Shown one piece after another: positions 8,609-16,816 of a stretch of 64,000 nucleotides of DNA. The notes beneath the pieces are model-generated. The model did no database searches. It was given only the letters and a program-made list of their open reading frames with translations, and was not told the origin of the DNA. Origin of the DNA: Micromonospora sp. NBC_01699 (GTDB lineage: Bacteria; Actinomycetota; Actinomycetes; Mycobacteriales; Micromonosporaceae); NCBI RefSeq assembly GCF_036250065.1, contig NZ_CP109199.1, positions 3,534,001-3,598,000 of the forward strand. The letters are read 5' to 3'. Within the stretch, counting starts at the first letter, position 1, and every line of letters begins with the position of its first letter. Position numbers and translations under genes: made by a program.

Positions 8609-9561
8609 TCGAGATCCTGCTGGGCGAGGTCGGTCGCCGGCTGTCCGACCGGTGGCTGGTCCGGGCGGTCGGCCCCGGACTGCTCTGGTGCGCGGTCGCG
8701 GCACTCGCCCTGCTCCTCGGCCACGCCCACCCGTTCGGGTTCGAGGCCGCGCTGTACCGGGCCGAGTCCGGCATCGACGAGCTGCTGCGACGGCCGATCC
8801 TGGCGGTGCTGGTCGCGGTGCTGTCCGTAGTCGCGGCGACCGTGGTCGGCCTGGCCGCGCAGGCCGGCGGTGCGCTGGTCCGGGCCGGCTGGCTGGGACA
8901 GTGGCGCGGACCGGCCCGCCGCGCCGGGGTCGGCCTGACCACGCGACGCCGGCAACGCGTCCTGGCTCGGCTCGCCGCGGACCGGACCACCCTGCCCGGT
9001 GCGTACCTGCCCCAACGTCCCACCTGGATCGGCGACCGGATCCGGCTGGCCGACGTCCGGGTGAGCGCTCAGTACGGCCTCCGCCTGGGGCTGATCTGGC
9101 CCCGGTTGTGGCTGCTGCTCGACCCCGAGGCCCGCACCCTGGTACACGACGCGCGGGACCGGTTCGAGTACGCCGGCACGCTCGCCGGCTGGGCGGTGCT
9201 CTACACCGCCCTGGCGACGGTGTGGTGGCCCGTCCTCCCGGTCGGCCTCGCGCTCGCCGGTTACGCGTGGTGGCGGGGCAGGCAGGGCGCCGCGCTGTTC
9301 GCGGACACCGTGGAATCGGTCGTGGACCTGCACCACCGCCGGCTCGTCGAGGCGCTGGGCCATGCCACCGAGCCCGGCCGACCGCTCGGGTTCGCGACCG
9401 CCGACGTCATCAACGACCAGCTGCACAAGGGTGCCAGCCCCTACCGGCAGCGCCAGGACTCCGGTGCGGTGAGCGAGACCACCCGCCATACGGAGTCGTC
9501 GGAGACGAGCGACAGCCGGAATCGCCAGCAGGTCGCCGGGCCGTTGTCCGAATCGGTCTGA
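8605..9561 (+). CDS. Predicted two-to-four-helix membrane protein coupled to the small Cys protein
   Basis: This 318-residue protein of unrecognised family has a hydrophobic helix pair at about residues 20-40 and 60-90, a cytoplasmic-looking basic middle section, and a further helix pair near residues 195-230. The GTG start overlaps the upstream stop. The last 40 residues (Ser/Thr/Glu/Arg-rich) are encoded antisense to the end of the convergent kinase gene, a 121-base overlap (9441-9561). They may be an unselected extension caused by loss of an earlier stop. Linked expression with the Cys protein suggests a membrane partner of the CHAT island; function unknown. Confidence 0.6.
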   Translation: MIEILLGEVGRRLSDRWLVRAVGPGLLWCAVAALALLLGHAHPFGFEAALYRAESGIDELLRRPILAVLVAVLSVVAATVVGLAAQAGGALVRAGWLGQWRGPARRAGVGLTTRRRQRVLARLAADRTTLPGAYLPQRPTWIGDRIRLADVRVSAQYGLRLGLIWPRLWLLLDPEARTLVHDARDRFEYAGTLAGWAVLYTALATVWWPVLPVGLALAGYAWWRGRQGAALFADTVESVVDLHHRRLVEALGHATEPGRPLGFATADVINDQLHKGASPYRQRQDSGAVSETTRHTESSETSDSRNRQQVAGPLSESV

Positions 9562-11288
9562 AACACGACGTTCGCCTCCGGGCGACCGGCCGATCCGGTC
9601 CGCAGCCCGATCACGGTCGCCTTCTCGTACGGGGCGCGGCGGACCAGGTCGGCGAACCGCTTCCGCTGCGTCGCGTCGGGCGTCGCCTCGCCCAGCCCGG
9701 CGAAGGCCCGCTCCCGGTTGTCGGCGTTGACCCCGCACAGGAACTCGGACGTCGCTACGGTGGCCGCCTCGACCCGGGCGTTGTCCTCGTCGAGACCGGG
9801 GCCGACCTCGGTTTGCAGGATGCAGAGCCGTTGAAGGGGGATGAGGAAATCGGTCGCCCGTGGATACAGCAGGTCAGGGATCCCCGGTAGACCGGCGATG
9901 GTCGGCAGCCCCGGATAGCGGGGGATCCCGGTCGCGTCGCGCAGGGCGGGCGGGTTCGACCTCAGGGGCCAGTACGGTGCGTCGGTTGGTATCCGACTCA
10001 GTTGGCTGCCGGCGCTGAGGTTGTCATCCGCACTACCACCACCGTTGAACACTCCGGCGATCATCGCGACGACGATCGCGGCCACCGGGACGATCCACTC
10101 CCAGGGCAGGCGTCCGGCGGTGGCCGTCGCCGCCGTACGGGTGGTCGTGCCGGGACCCCGGCCGGGCCGGAAGCCGGGCACCCTCGGTGCCCGGCCCGTC
10201 GGCCCGCCGCCCGCCCGCCCCGTCGCTCCGACCCGGTCGGGCCGGTCACGGGCCGGGTTGCGCCGCCGACCCGGTGTCACCCGGTCCCGGACCCGGTCCC
10301 GCAGCGGGGGTTGCCGAGGCCCGTCGGGAGTCCGGGCGATGACCGTGTCCAGTTCGGCGATCCACTGCGCGGGCAGGGCCCGGCGTGCCGGATCGGGGTC
10401 CAGGCTGCGGGCGGCCAGAGCGCGCAACCTACGCGGCAGGTACGGTGCCGCCGCGGCCGGATCCCGCAGGTGCTGGTGCCCGGCGAACAGGCGGACGGCG
10501 AACAGGCCGAGCTTGTACGCGTCACTGGCCGGGGTGGCCAACTCCTCGGCCGGCACCGCCGCCCGCAGCACCGGTCCGTCCGCACTCCCACCGGTCCCGC
10601 CGCTCGGGCCGGTTCCGTCCGTGCCCGTCCCGTCCGGCGCGTCGGCGTCCGGTCCGTCCGACCGGGTCGGCACCTGCCACTCCGGCGTCTCCGCCTGGGT
10701 CAGGACGGAGTCGCCGTCCAGTCGCATCGCGTCGCAGTCGATGAAGTAGCAGCGCGGCCGGACGGTGGCGCTGAACAGCAGGTTGTTCGGGGAGAAGTCA
10801 CCCACGGCAATCCCGAGCCGGTGAAACAGGGCCAGCGCCTCGGCGGTGTCCCGGAGCAGTTCCATCCGCAGCCGGTCGTCGATGTCGAGCCCACGGGCGC
10901 GCAGGTAGTCCTCGCTGTTGAGCAGGTACTGCGCCTGGGCCAGCACCGTCGCCGGCCCGCTCGGCAGGTCGAGGGTGATCCGGTACTCGTCCGGCACCCG
11001 GGGCATGAGGAAACCCCGGACCACCCCGCCCTTGCGTACGATCACCACCGGCCAGGCGGCGAGCCGCTGAAGCAACTCGGCATCGGATCCGTCCACCTGC
11101 TCGGCGAGCCGGACGAACCGGACCAGCGAGGCGACGTCCACATCGTCCACGAACTGCGGTGCGTACTCTTTGAAGACCAACTGCGGGGTGTGTTCCGGGG
11201 CGTAGACGGTGCCCTGACCGCCGACCCCGATCCGGGTCAGCGAACCGAGCCGGGCCAGATCGACCTCGGGTACGGGTTCCTCGGCCAT
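9441..11288 (-). CDS. Serine/threonine protein kinase of the TerY-P triad type, membrane-anchored
   Basis: This is a 615-residue protein. The kinase domain covers about residues 15-300: glycine loop GVGGQGTVY, lysine in VFKEY, catalytic loop GDFSPNN in place of HRDxKxxN, and FIDCDAM in place of DFG. That divergent style is seen in kinases coded beside TerY vWA proteins. A Gly/Pro/Arg-rich linker follows, one membrane helix near residues 400-420 (WIVPVAAIVVAMIAGVF), then an exported C-terminal domain of about 190 residues. It is third in a minus-strand operon behind the vWA and PP2C genes, with an 11-residue-equivalent gap or less at each junction. It probably phosphorylates Ser/Thr of partners, reversed by the PP2C enzyme. 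Confidence 0.85.
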   Translation of the reverse strand: MAEEPVPEVDLARLGSLTRIGVGGQGTVYAPEHTPQLVFKEYAPQFVDDVDVASLVRFVRLAEQVDGSDAELLQRLAAWPVVIVRKGGVVRGFLMPRVPDEYRITLDLPSGPATVLAQAQYLLNSEDYLRARGLDIDDRLRMELLRDTAEALALFHRLGIAVGDFSPNNLLFSATVRPRCYFIDCDAMRLDGDSVLTQAETPEWQVPTRSDGPDADAPDGTGTDGTGPSGGTGGSADGPVLRAAVPAEELATPASDAYKLGLFAVRLFAGHQHLRDPAAAAPYLPRRLRALAARSLDPDPARRALPAQWIAELDTVIARTPDGPRQPPLRDRVRDRVTPGRRRNPARDRPDRVGATGRAGGGPTGRAPRVPGFRPGRGPGTTTRTAATATAGRLPWEWIVPVAAIVVAMIAGVFNGGGSADDNLSAGSQLSRIPTDAPYWPLRSNPPALRDATGIPRYPGLPTIAGLPGIPDLLYPRATDFLIPLQRLCILQTEVGPGLDEDNARVEAATVATSEFLCGVNADNRERAFAGLGEATPDATQRKRFADLVRRAPYEKATVIGLRTGSAGRPEANVVFQTDSDNGPATCWRFRLSLVSDDSVWRVVSLTAPESWRCR

Positions 11289-11298
11289 GGTCGCCCCG

Positions 11299-12267
11299 CT
11301 ACGGCTCGACGTTCGCCGCGTCCGTGGCCACAGGCCACACCGCGAGCACCGTCCGGTCGTCGTCGTGTGCCGCCGAGTCGAAGTCGAGCAGCCAGGCGAG
11401 TCCGGGCAGGGTCGGCGGACCGGCCAGGCCGGTCGCGAACAGCTCGCCGACCGTGCCGGTGCCGTCCCCCAGCGGGTCCGCGAAACCGTCGGTGCCCAAC
11501 ACCAGCACGTCGCCGACGGTCAGCTCAACCTCCACCGGCACGATCGCCGTCGGCACCCGGGGCAGCGCGGACACGCCGTCCGGTAGCAACTCGGAGTCGG
11601 GGTCCATCGGGAACAGCGGCGTCCATTCGACCCCGCGCAGGGTCCAGGCGGTCGAGTCGCCGACCCGGGCGAGCCAGCCACGGGCGCGGCCGGGCCCGTC
11701 CGGCCGGACGTACGCGACCACCACCGTGGTGGCCAGCAGCCGTTCCGCCGCCTGCGGATCGGGCTCGCCGACACCGAGTTGGCGGGACGCGTACTCCACC
11801 AGGGACCAGCCGGCGCAGCGCAGCAGGTCCGGCCAGTCCAGCTCGGTCGCCCCGTCGTCGAGTGCCCGGGACAGGTAGTCGACCACTGTGCGGCAGGCCA
11901 TCGTCGCGCCGAGGTGGGACAGCGGGGCGCCGGAGACCCCGTCGGCGACCACGGCGATCACCGCGCCGCTCGGGTGCGGCACGACGGCGCACTCGTCCTG
12001 CCGGGGCTCGCCCAGGTAGCGGTGACCGGCGCCGCGTACGGAGGCGCAGCGTACGTCGAAGTGGTCCGACGACCAGCCGTCGGCGACCATGTCGGGCCGG
12101 TACGGCCCGGCCGACGGTCCCCGGACCGGGAAGGGTGCGCCCGCGCGCCCGATCACCAGCGGGGCCCAGGGGTCTCCGACGCCGTCACCGGTCGCCTGTG
12201 GAAGGTCGGCGTCACTCCCGCCGGAAGGGTCCAATCGCGTACCTGTACCGCCCATGGTCTGCCGCAC
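11299..12267 (-). CDS. PP2C-family protein phosphatase
   Basis: This is a 322-residue PP2C (PPM) phosphatase. It has VVADGVSGAP with the metal-binding Asp-Gly, RVGDSTAW, and the late GTDGFADPLGDG and HDDDRTVLAV motifs that bring further metal-ligating aspartates. It removes phosphate from Ser/Thr and probably opposes the adjacent kinase. The first start is GTG at 12267, five bases before the vWA stop; an ATG at 12255 is an alternative. An N-terminal extension of about 65 residues rich in Gly/Pro/Asp precedes the catalytic fold. Confidence 0.85.
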   Translation of the reverse strand: MRQTMGGTGTRLDPSGGSDADLPQATGDGVGDPWAPLVIGRAGAPFPVRGPSAGPYRPDMVADGWSSDHFDVRCASVRGAGHRYLGEPRQDECAVVPHPSGAVIAVVADGVSGAPLSHLGATMACRTVVDYLSRALDDGATELDWPDLLRCAGWSLVEYASRQLGVGEPDPQAAERLLATTVVVAYVRPDGPGRARGWLARVGDSTAWTLRGVEWTPLFPMDPDSELLPDGVSALPRVPTAIVPVEVELTVGDVLVLGTDGFADPLGDGTGTVGELFATGLAGPPTLPGLAWLLDFDSAAHDDDRTVLAVWPVATDAANVEP

Positions 12268-12271
12268 CCGC

Positions 12272-12949
12272 CTAGACGACGTCCAGTGCCATCCGGAAGT
12301 TGTCGGGTCGTTCGACCACGAGTTCCGCCTCGCCGCCGCCGAGCGCCTGGCCGGACTTGATCACGCTCTTGGTGAGCGCGGTGCAGAACTCGGCGATCGC
12401 CAGGCCCACCTCGACGCCGGGGGTGGCGACGAACCCGAACTCCGGCCGGGTGGCCACCTGGAGGATGGTCGCCGCTCGGGCGTCACCGATGCCGCAGGCG
12501 ATGATGTTCGGCGCGGTCGGTGTCCGCTCCCGGTCGACCAGCTGCCGGTACGGCTCCTCCCACTGGCCCGGATCGGTGGGCTGCCCGTCGCTGAGGAAGA
12601 AGACCGCCGGGCGGTGCACCGAGAAACCCTCCCGTTTCAGCGCCCGGACATCGGCCGGAATCCGATCCAGCAGGACCGAGAACGCGGCGCCGTAGCTCGT
12701 ACCGTCCCTTACCGACAGTCGCGGCAGGGCGGCCTCGGCGCGGAGGTCGGCGAGGGCGACGTGCACGATCACGTCGTTGGAGAAGCCGAGCACGGAGAAC
12801 CGCACCTTGGCCGCGGCCATCGGCTCGCGCAGCAGTGCGTCGTGCAGTGAGCTGAGACCGGCGTTGAGTTCGTCCACCACCGGGGACATCGACCGCGACT
12901 CGTCGGCCACCAGGTAGACCGGCAACACCCGCCCGGACGTCTCTGACAT
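12272..12949 (-). CDS. TerY-like von Willebrand factor A domain protein
   Basis: This is a 225-residue single vWA domain. The metal-ion adhesion site is complete: DESRSM at about residues 14-19, a Thr in DGTSYG near 81, and the Asp in FFLSDGQPTD near 113. It matches the TerY type, which acts as a cytoplasmic adaptor in tellurium/stress (Ter) systems. With the PP2C and kinase genes directly downstream it makes the classic TerY-phosphorylation triad (vWA, phosphatase, kinase). The ATG at 12949 is preferred over an upstream TTG. Minus-strand transcription probably starts in the 157-base gap before the nitroreductase gene. Confidence 0.85.
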   Translation of the reverse strand: MSETSGRVLPVYLVADESRSMSPVVDELNAGLSSLHDALLREPMAAAKVRFSVLGFSNDVIVHVALADLRAEAALPRLSVRDGTSYGAAFSVLLDRIPADVRALKREGFSVHRPAVFFLSDGQPTDPGQWEEPYRQLVDRERTPTAPNIIACGIGDARAATILQVATRPEFGFVATPGVEVGLAIAEFCTALTKSVIKSGQALGGGEAELVVERPDNFRMALDVV

Positions 12950-13106
12950 CAACCCTCACCGGTGACTCGCAGGGAAACCGACGTACCCCGGGGGTCGCCC
13001 ACCAGGTGGTCAGGCGCAGGGCGTCACCGACTGTATCACGATGCTCACAGGGGTCTATGTGGGCAATTGTCCGCCCCCGGTGGTGCGGTGGGTCGCCCGT
13101 CGACGG

Positions 13107-14102
13107 TCACAGCGTGGCGATCTCGACCAGGCCGGCCGGGGAGATCCGCGGCGTGTGCGGCGGTCCCGGTTGGTCCGGGTCCGCGATACCCAACCGGAGC
13201 ACCAGGTACGGGTGGCCGAGGCCGGACAGCAACCGGCGCAGGAGCTGTCGGGTGCCGGCGACCTCGATCGTCACGCTCAGTGGCAGCACCGAGACGCCGA
13301 GCGTCTCCGCGGTCAGCCAGGCCGCCGACAGTGCCTCGCCGGCCCGCAACCAGCTCGCCGGTTCGTCGTCGTCGCCGTACAACAGCAGGTAGGTCGCGGC
13401 CCGGTCGTGGCCGGACCCGACCACGAGGGTCCCGGCCCGGCCGAAGTCGCGGTCCGGCACCGTCGTGCGCGGTGCCCGCCCCGGCAGTACGCCGGCGGTC
13501 AGGCCGACGCCGCCGCGCGCCGACCGGCCGGTCCAGTACGCCAGTTCGGCCCGGATGGCGGGATCGGCTGACTCGACGGTCGACGCCGCGTCGGCTGCGG
13601 CGGCGAGTTCGAGGACCTGCTCGCGGGTGAGCGGTTGCAGCCGGGCCCGGCCGGTGACCGCCCGCTGGATAGTGGCCAGCGCCGGGGCGCCGACCGGCTG
13701 CTCACTGACCGGCCGCCGGTCGGTACGGCGGGTCGCCAGGGCCTCGAACAGCCGTTTGGCGCCCGGCGTCACCGGCGTACGGTTGCTCGCGGTCACCGTG
13801 GCGAGCAGGTCCGGTCGGTCCGGGTCGGACCCGGTGTCGGCCTCGGCGGCCCAGCCCTGGGCCCGCAGCGCCACCAGCGCGTGGTCCAGCGCCGCCCCGC
13901 AGCTGATCATCAACAGTCGGCCCTGCGGATCGGCCGCGGACAGTTGACGGTCCCGTTCGGCGTGCAGCTCCAGTCGGTCCGGGTGGGCCGACCAGCGCCA
14001 CGGCTGGGTGTTGTGTACCGAGGGCGCGTACCCCGCCGCCACCGCTGCCCGCGCGAGTACGGCCGCGGGCGCACGCTCCGGTACGGAAGCCGGTTCGACC
14101 AT
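13107..14102 (-). CDS. Acg-like nitroreductase family protein
   Basis: This is a 331-residue protein with the Acg-family opening APSVHNTQPWRW (about residues 26-37), a SCGAALDHALVALRAQGW block near 80-97 and a long C-terminal half with a LGHPYLVLRLG ending. Acg-type proteins are flavin-lacking or flavin-sequestering nitroreductase relatives; Mycobacterium tuberculosis Acg (Rv2032) and Rv3131 belong to the DosR dormancy regulon (established). The ATG at 14102 has AGGAG in front. It follows the DoxX gene by 91 bases on the same strand, downstream of a DosR-like palindrome, so a hypoxia or redox role is likely but inferred. Confidence 0.8.
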   Translation of the reverse strand: MVEPASVPERAPAAVLARAAVAAGYAPSVHNTQPWRWSAHPDRLELHAERDRQLSAADPQGRLLMISCGAALDHALVALRAQGWAAEADTGSDPDRPDLLATVTASNRTPVTPGAKRLFEALATRRTDRRPVSEQPVGAPALATIQRAVTGRARLQPLTREQVLELAAAADAASTVESADPAIRAELAYWTGRSARGGVGLTAGVLPGRAPRTTVPDRDFGRAGTLVVGSGHDRAATYLLLYGDDDEPASWLRAGEALSAAWLTAETLGVSVLPLSVTIEVAGTRQLLRRLLSGLGHPYLVLRLGIADPDQPGPPHTPRISPAGLVEIATL

Positions 14103-14193
14103 AACGATTACTCCTCTGTCACATGTCATCCGGGTCGTCGGGCCGCCGCTGGTCCGACCCGCCCCCAGCGCGGGCGGGTCGGCGGTGGGCGGG

Positions 14194-14760
14194 TTACCTG
14201 AGCCAGGGCAGGCGTTGCACGATCGCCAGCCGGGCCCAGGTCCGGCCGAGTCCGAGGGTGTCCCCGGCAGCGGTCAGCGCGAGCCCGGCCAGGACGGCCG
14301 CGTTGAACAGGTGGTCGTCCATGAAGATGTTGCTCTCCGGCGGCAGGACGACGGTCCACATCAGGACGAAGAGCAGACCACCGGCGACGGCGGCGACCCG
14401 CATGCCGATACCGAGCAGGAGTGCCACCCCGAGGCCGGCGAGACCGAGCATGAACAGCCAGTCCGCCCACGCGCTGCCGGCGATGCCGTTGTAGAAGTCC
14501 TTGAACGGCCCGGCCGCGCCGAAGTTCAGGAAGCCCTCGGTCGGGCTGCCGCCGTTGATCCAGGCCGCCTTCGACTCGGTCTCGTGGCCGAGCCCGAAGG
14601 TCTTGTCGAGGAACGCCCAGAGAAAGGTCCAGCCCAGGGCGATCCGGACGCCGGCCCAGACGTAGCGGACCGCCTGCTGCCGTACGTTCCCGACCTGCTC
14701 CGCGCGCTGCTGCTCGGTCGCGGTCCTCGTACCGGTGTGCCGCTCGGCCATCGCGGTCAT
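14194..14760 (-). CDS. DoxX-family membrane protein
   Basis: This is a 188-residue protein with four predicted helices and the DoxX-type pattern YVWAGVRIALGWTFLWAFLDKTFG near residues 35-58, WADWLFMLGLAGLGVALLLGIGMRVAA in the middle and a last helix near 150-165. DoxX relatives are small quinone- or redox-linked membrane proteins; the biochemical role here is unknown. Two ATG codons (14760 and 14751) are possible; the first is given. It heads a two-gene unit with the nitroreductase gene, and a 26-base palindrome lies about 100 bases upstream. Confidence 0.8.
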   Translation of the reverse strand: MTAMAERHTGTRTATEQQRAEQVGNVRQQAVRYVWAGVRIALGWTFLWAFLDKTFGLGHETESKAAWINGGSPTEGFLNFGAAGPFKDFYNGIAGSAWADWLFMLGLAGLGVALLLGIGMRVAAVAGGLLFVLMWTVVLPPESNIFMDDHLFNAAVLAGLALTAAGDTLGLGRTWARLAIVQRLPWLR

Positions 14761-14856
14761 TGTCCCCACGTCCTCTCTGGGTATCCGGCCAGGCGCTCTG
14801 GCTGTCTCCATTCGACTCCGCTGGGCCGATGGGCAGCAGAGGCCGTGGACCCGTAC

Positions 14857-14882
14857 CGGGACGGGACTTTCGGCCCGTCCCG
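14857..14882. promoter_or_regulatory. DosR/DevR-like palindrome upstream of doxX-nitroreductase
   Basis: Nine-base arms CGGGACGGG and CCCGTCCCG flank ACTTTCGG, so the core reads GGGACTTTCGGCCC. The mycobacterial DosR consensus is TTSGGGACTWWAGTCCCSAA and natural boxes often read GGGACNTTNGGCCC. Both genes downstream belong to families found in DosR regulons, which supports the call. It could also act as a hairpin in RNA. Confidence 0.6.
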
Positions 14883-14929
14883 ACGGGACCCCCGCCGGGT
14901 GGGGACGCCGCGGGTCGCTGTTCGGCGGG

Positions 14930-16681
14930 TCAGCGCTGTTGCGACCAGGCCCGCCAGAGCGTCGCGTAGTGGCCGGACTCCCGGCCGACCAACTCCTCGT
15001 GGGTGCCGGAGTCGAGCACCCGGCCGCCGTCCAGCACCACTATCCGGTCGGCGGTGACCGCCTGGGTGAGACGATGGGCGACCACCAGGGCCGTACGCCC
15101 ACGTAGCGCCCGGTCGGCGGCCCGTTCCAGCACCCGCGCCCCGGCACTGCCGGCGTCGGCGGTCGCCTCGTCGAGGATCACCACCCGAGGGTCGGCCAGC
15201 ACCACCCGGGCCAGCGCCAACTGCTGCGCCTGCGTCACCGAGAGCTGGTGTCCGCCGTCCCCGACGACCGTGTCCAGCCCGTCGGGCAGGGCGAGCGCCC
15301 AGTCCAGCGCCTCGACCTCGGCCAGCGCGGCACGCAGGTCCCCGTCGGTCGCGTCCGGCCGGGCCAACCGCAGGTCGTCGGCGAGCGGCCCGGCGAAGAC
15401 GTGCACCTCCTGGGTGACCACCGCCACCGTCCGGCGCCGCTGCTCCGGCGGCAGCTCGCCGAGGTCCACCCCGCCGAGCATGATCGTGCCCGCCGTCGGC
15501 CGGTGTACGCCCGCCACGAGCTGGGCCAGCGTCGTCTTGCCCGCCCCGCTCGCCCCGACGAGCGCCACCCGCTGCCCCGGTGCGATGTCGAGGCTCACCC
15601 CGGACAGCACCCGCTGGCCGGGCAGGTAGGCGTACTCGACGTCGACGGCCTTGACCGAGGCGTCCACCGGCGTGGGGTGGTCCGGTGCGGTGGCCGGGGT
15701 GTCGAGCTGGGTCACGCCGACCAGCCGGGCCAGGCTCGCCGCCGCCACCTGGGCGTCGTCCACCAGGCGCAGGGCCGAGTTGATCGGACCGAACAGGTTG
15801 TGGAAGTAGAGCGTGGCGGCGGCGGTCGTACCGATGGTGACCGCGCCCGCGTCGGTGAGCAGGAAACCGACCACCAGTACGGCCGAGAGCCCGACGAACT
15901 CCGCCAGGTTGAGCCGGCCGTAGAACCGGGTGATCAGGCGTACGGCGCGCAGGGCGAGGTCGACCGCGGTGCGGGACCGGTCGGCAACCTGCTCCAGGTG
16001 ACGCGCGTCGAGCCGGAGCGCCCGTACGGTCGGCGCACCGCCGATGCTCTCCAGTAGTTGCTGCTGCTGGGCGCCGACGGCCAGCCGGTGCGCCGCGTAC
16101 AGGGACGGGCTGCGGCGCAGGTACCACCGGACGGTGTGCCACTGGATCGGGACGGCGAGCAGGGCGGCCAGCAGGAAGCGGTAGTCGAGTACGGCGAGGC
16201 CGACCAGGGTCAGCCCGATCACCAGTACCGAGCGGACCAGTTCCGGCAGCGCGCCCCGGACCGCCTCGGCGATGGCCGTGACGTCGTTGGTGACCCGCGA
16301 GGTGAGGTCGCCGGAGCCGGCCTGTTCGAGCCGCCCCAGGGGCAGGTGCAGGGCCCGGTCGACGAACCGTTCGCGCAGGTCGGCAAGCATTCCCTCGCCG
16401 AGGCGGGCGATCATCCCGATCCCGATCGCGGTGCTGACCGCGTGGGTGAGCGCGATGGCGACCAGCAGCAGCGCCGGTACGCCGAGCGCGGCGACCGTGC
16501 CGCCGTCGGTGACCAGGTCGACGATGTGCCCCAGCAGCGGCGGGGTCAGCAGTCCGATCGCGGTGGCGGCCGCGAGTACGCCGAGCGAGCCCACGGCCAG
16601 CGCCCGGCGTCCGCGCAGCAGGTGCCGTACCGCCGCGGTGGTCTGCGCCGGGCTGGCGATCGGTAGCACGTGCTGGGTCAC
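14930..16681 (-). CDS. ABC exporter half-transporter (canonical ATP site)
   Basis: This 583-residue protein has an N-terminal six-helix exporter membrane domain (about 1-330) and a C-terminal nucleotide-binding domain. Walker A is GASGAGKTT (near residue 380), the signature is replaced by LSVTQAQQ in place of LSGGQ, and Walker B is VVILDEATADAG. It therefore keeps a good ATP-binding P-loop but a degenerate signature. It lies 129 bases after the second exporter half, whose P-loop is destroyed but whose LSGGQ is intact, so together they can form one working composite ATP site. The GTG start at 16681 has GGGAG in front. Likely role: export of the siderophore, last gene of the transport operon. 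Confidence 0.85.
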   Translation of the reverse strand: MTQHVLPIASPAQTTAAVRHLLRGRRALAVGSLGVLAAATAIGLLTPPLLGHIVDLVTDGGTVAALGVPALLLVAIALTHAVSTAIGIGMIARLGEGMLADLRERFVDRALHLPLGRLEQAGSGDLTSRVTNDVTAIAEAVRGALPELVRSVLVIGLTLVGLAVLDYRFLLAALLAVPIQWHTVRWYLRRSPSLYAAHRLAVGAQQQQLLESIGGAPTVRALRLDARHLEQVADRSRTAVDLALRAVRLITRFYGRLNLAEFVGLSAVLVVGFLLTDAGAVTIGTTAAATLYFHNLFGPINSALRLVDDAQVAAASLARLVGVTQLDTPATAPDHPTPVDASVKAVDVEYAYLPGQRVLSGVSLDIAPGQRVALVGASGAGKTTLAQLVAGVHRPTAGTIMLGGVDLGELPPEQRRRTVAVVTQEVHVFAGPLADDLRLARPDATDGDLRAALAEVEALDWALALPDGLDTVVGDGGHQLSVTQAQQLALARVVLADPRVVILDEATADAGSAGARVLERAADRALRGRTALVVAHRLTQAVTADRIVVLDGGRVLDSGTHEELVGRESGHYATLWRAWSQQR

Positions 16682-16783
16682 TGGTCTCCCTCGTCGACGG
16701 TCGATGGTGGGCGGCGGCGCCCGGCGGTTGACGGGCGCCCAGCGGGTTGGCGTCGGAGCGGCGCGGCGTCGGCCGGGCGCGGC

Positions 16784-16816
16784 GTGGGTCAGGTGTGGGT
16801 CAGGTGTGGGTCAGGC
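16784..16816. repeat. Three tandem 11-bp repeats at an exporter stop codon
   Basis: GTGGGTCAGGT is repeated three times (last copy ends in C). The stop codon of the upstream exporter half lies in the last copy (TCA at 16811-16813 on the plus strand), so slippage here would only lengthen or shorten the untranslated gap. Confidence 0.7.
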
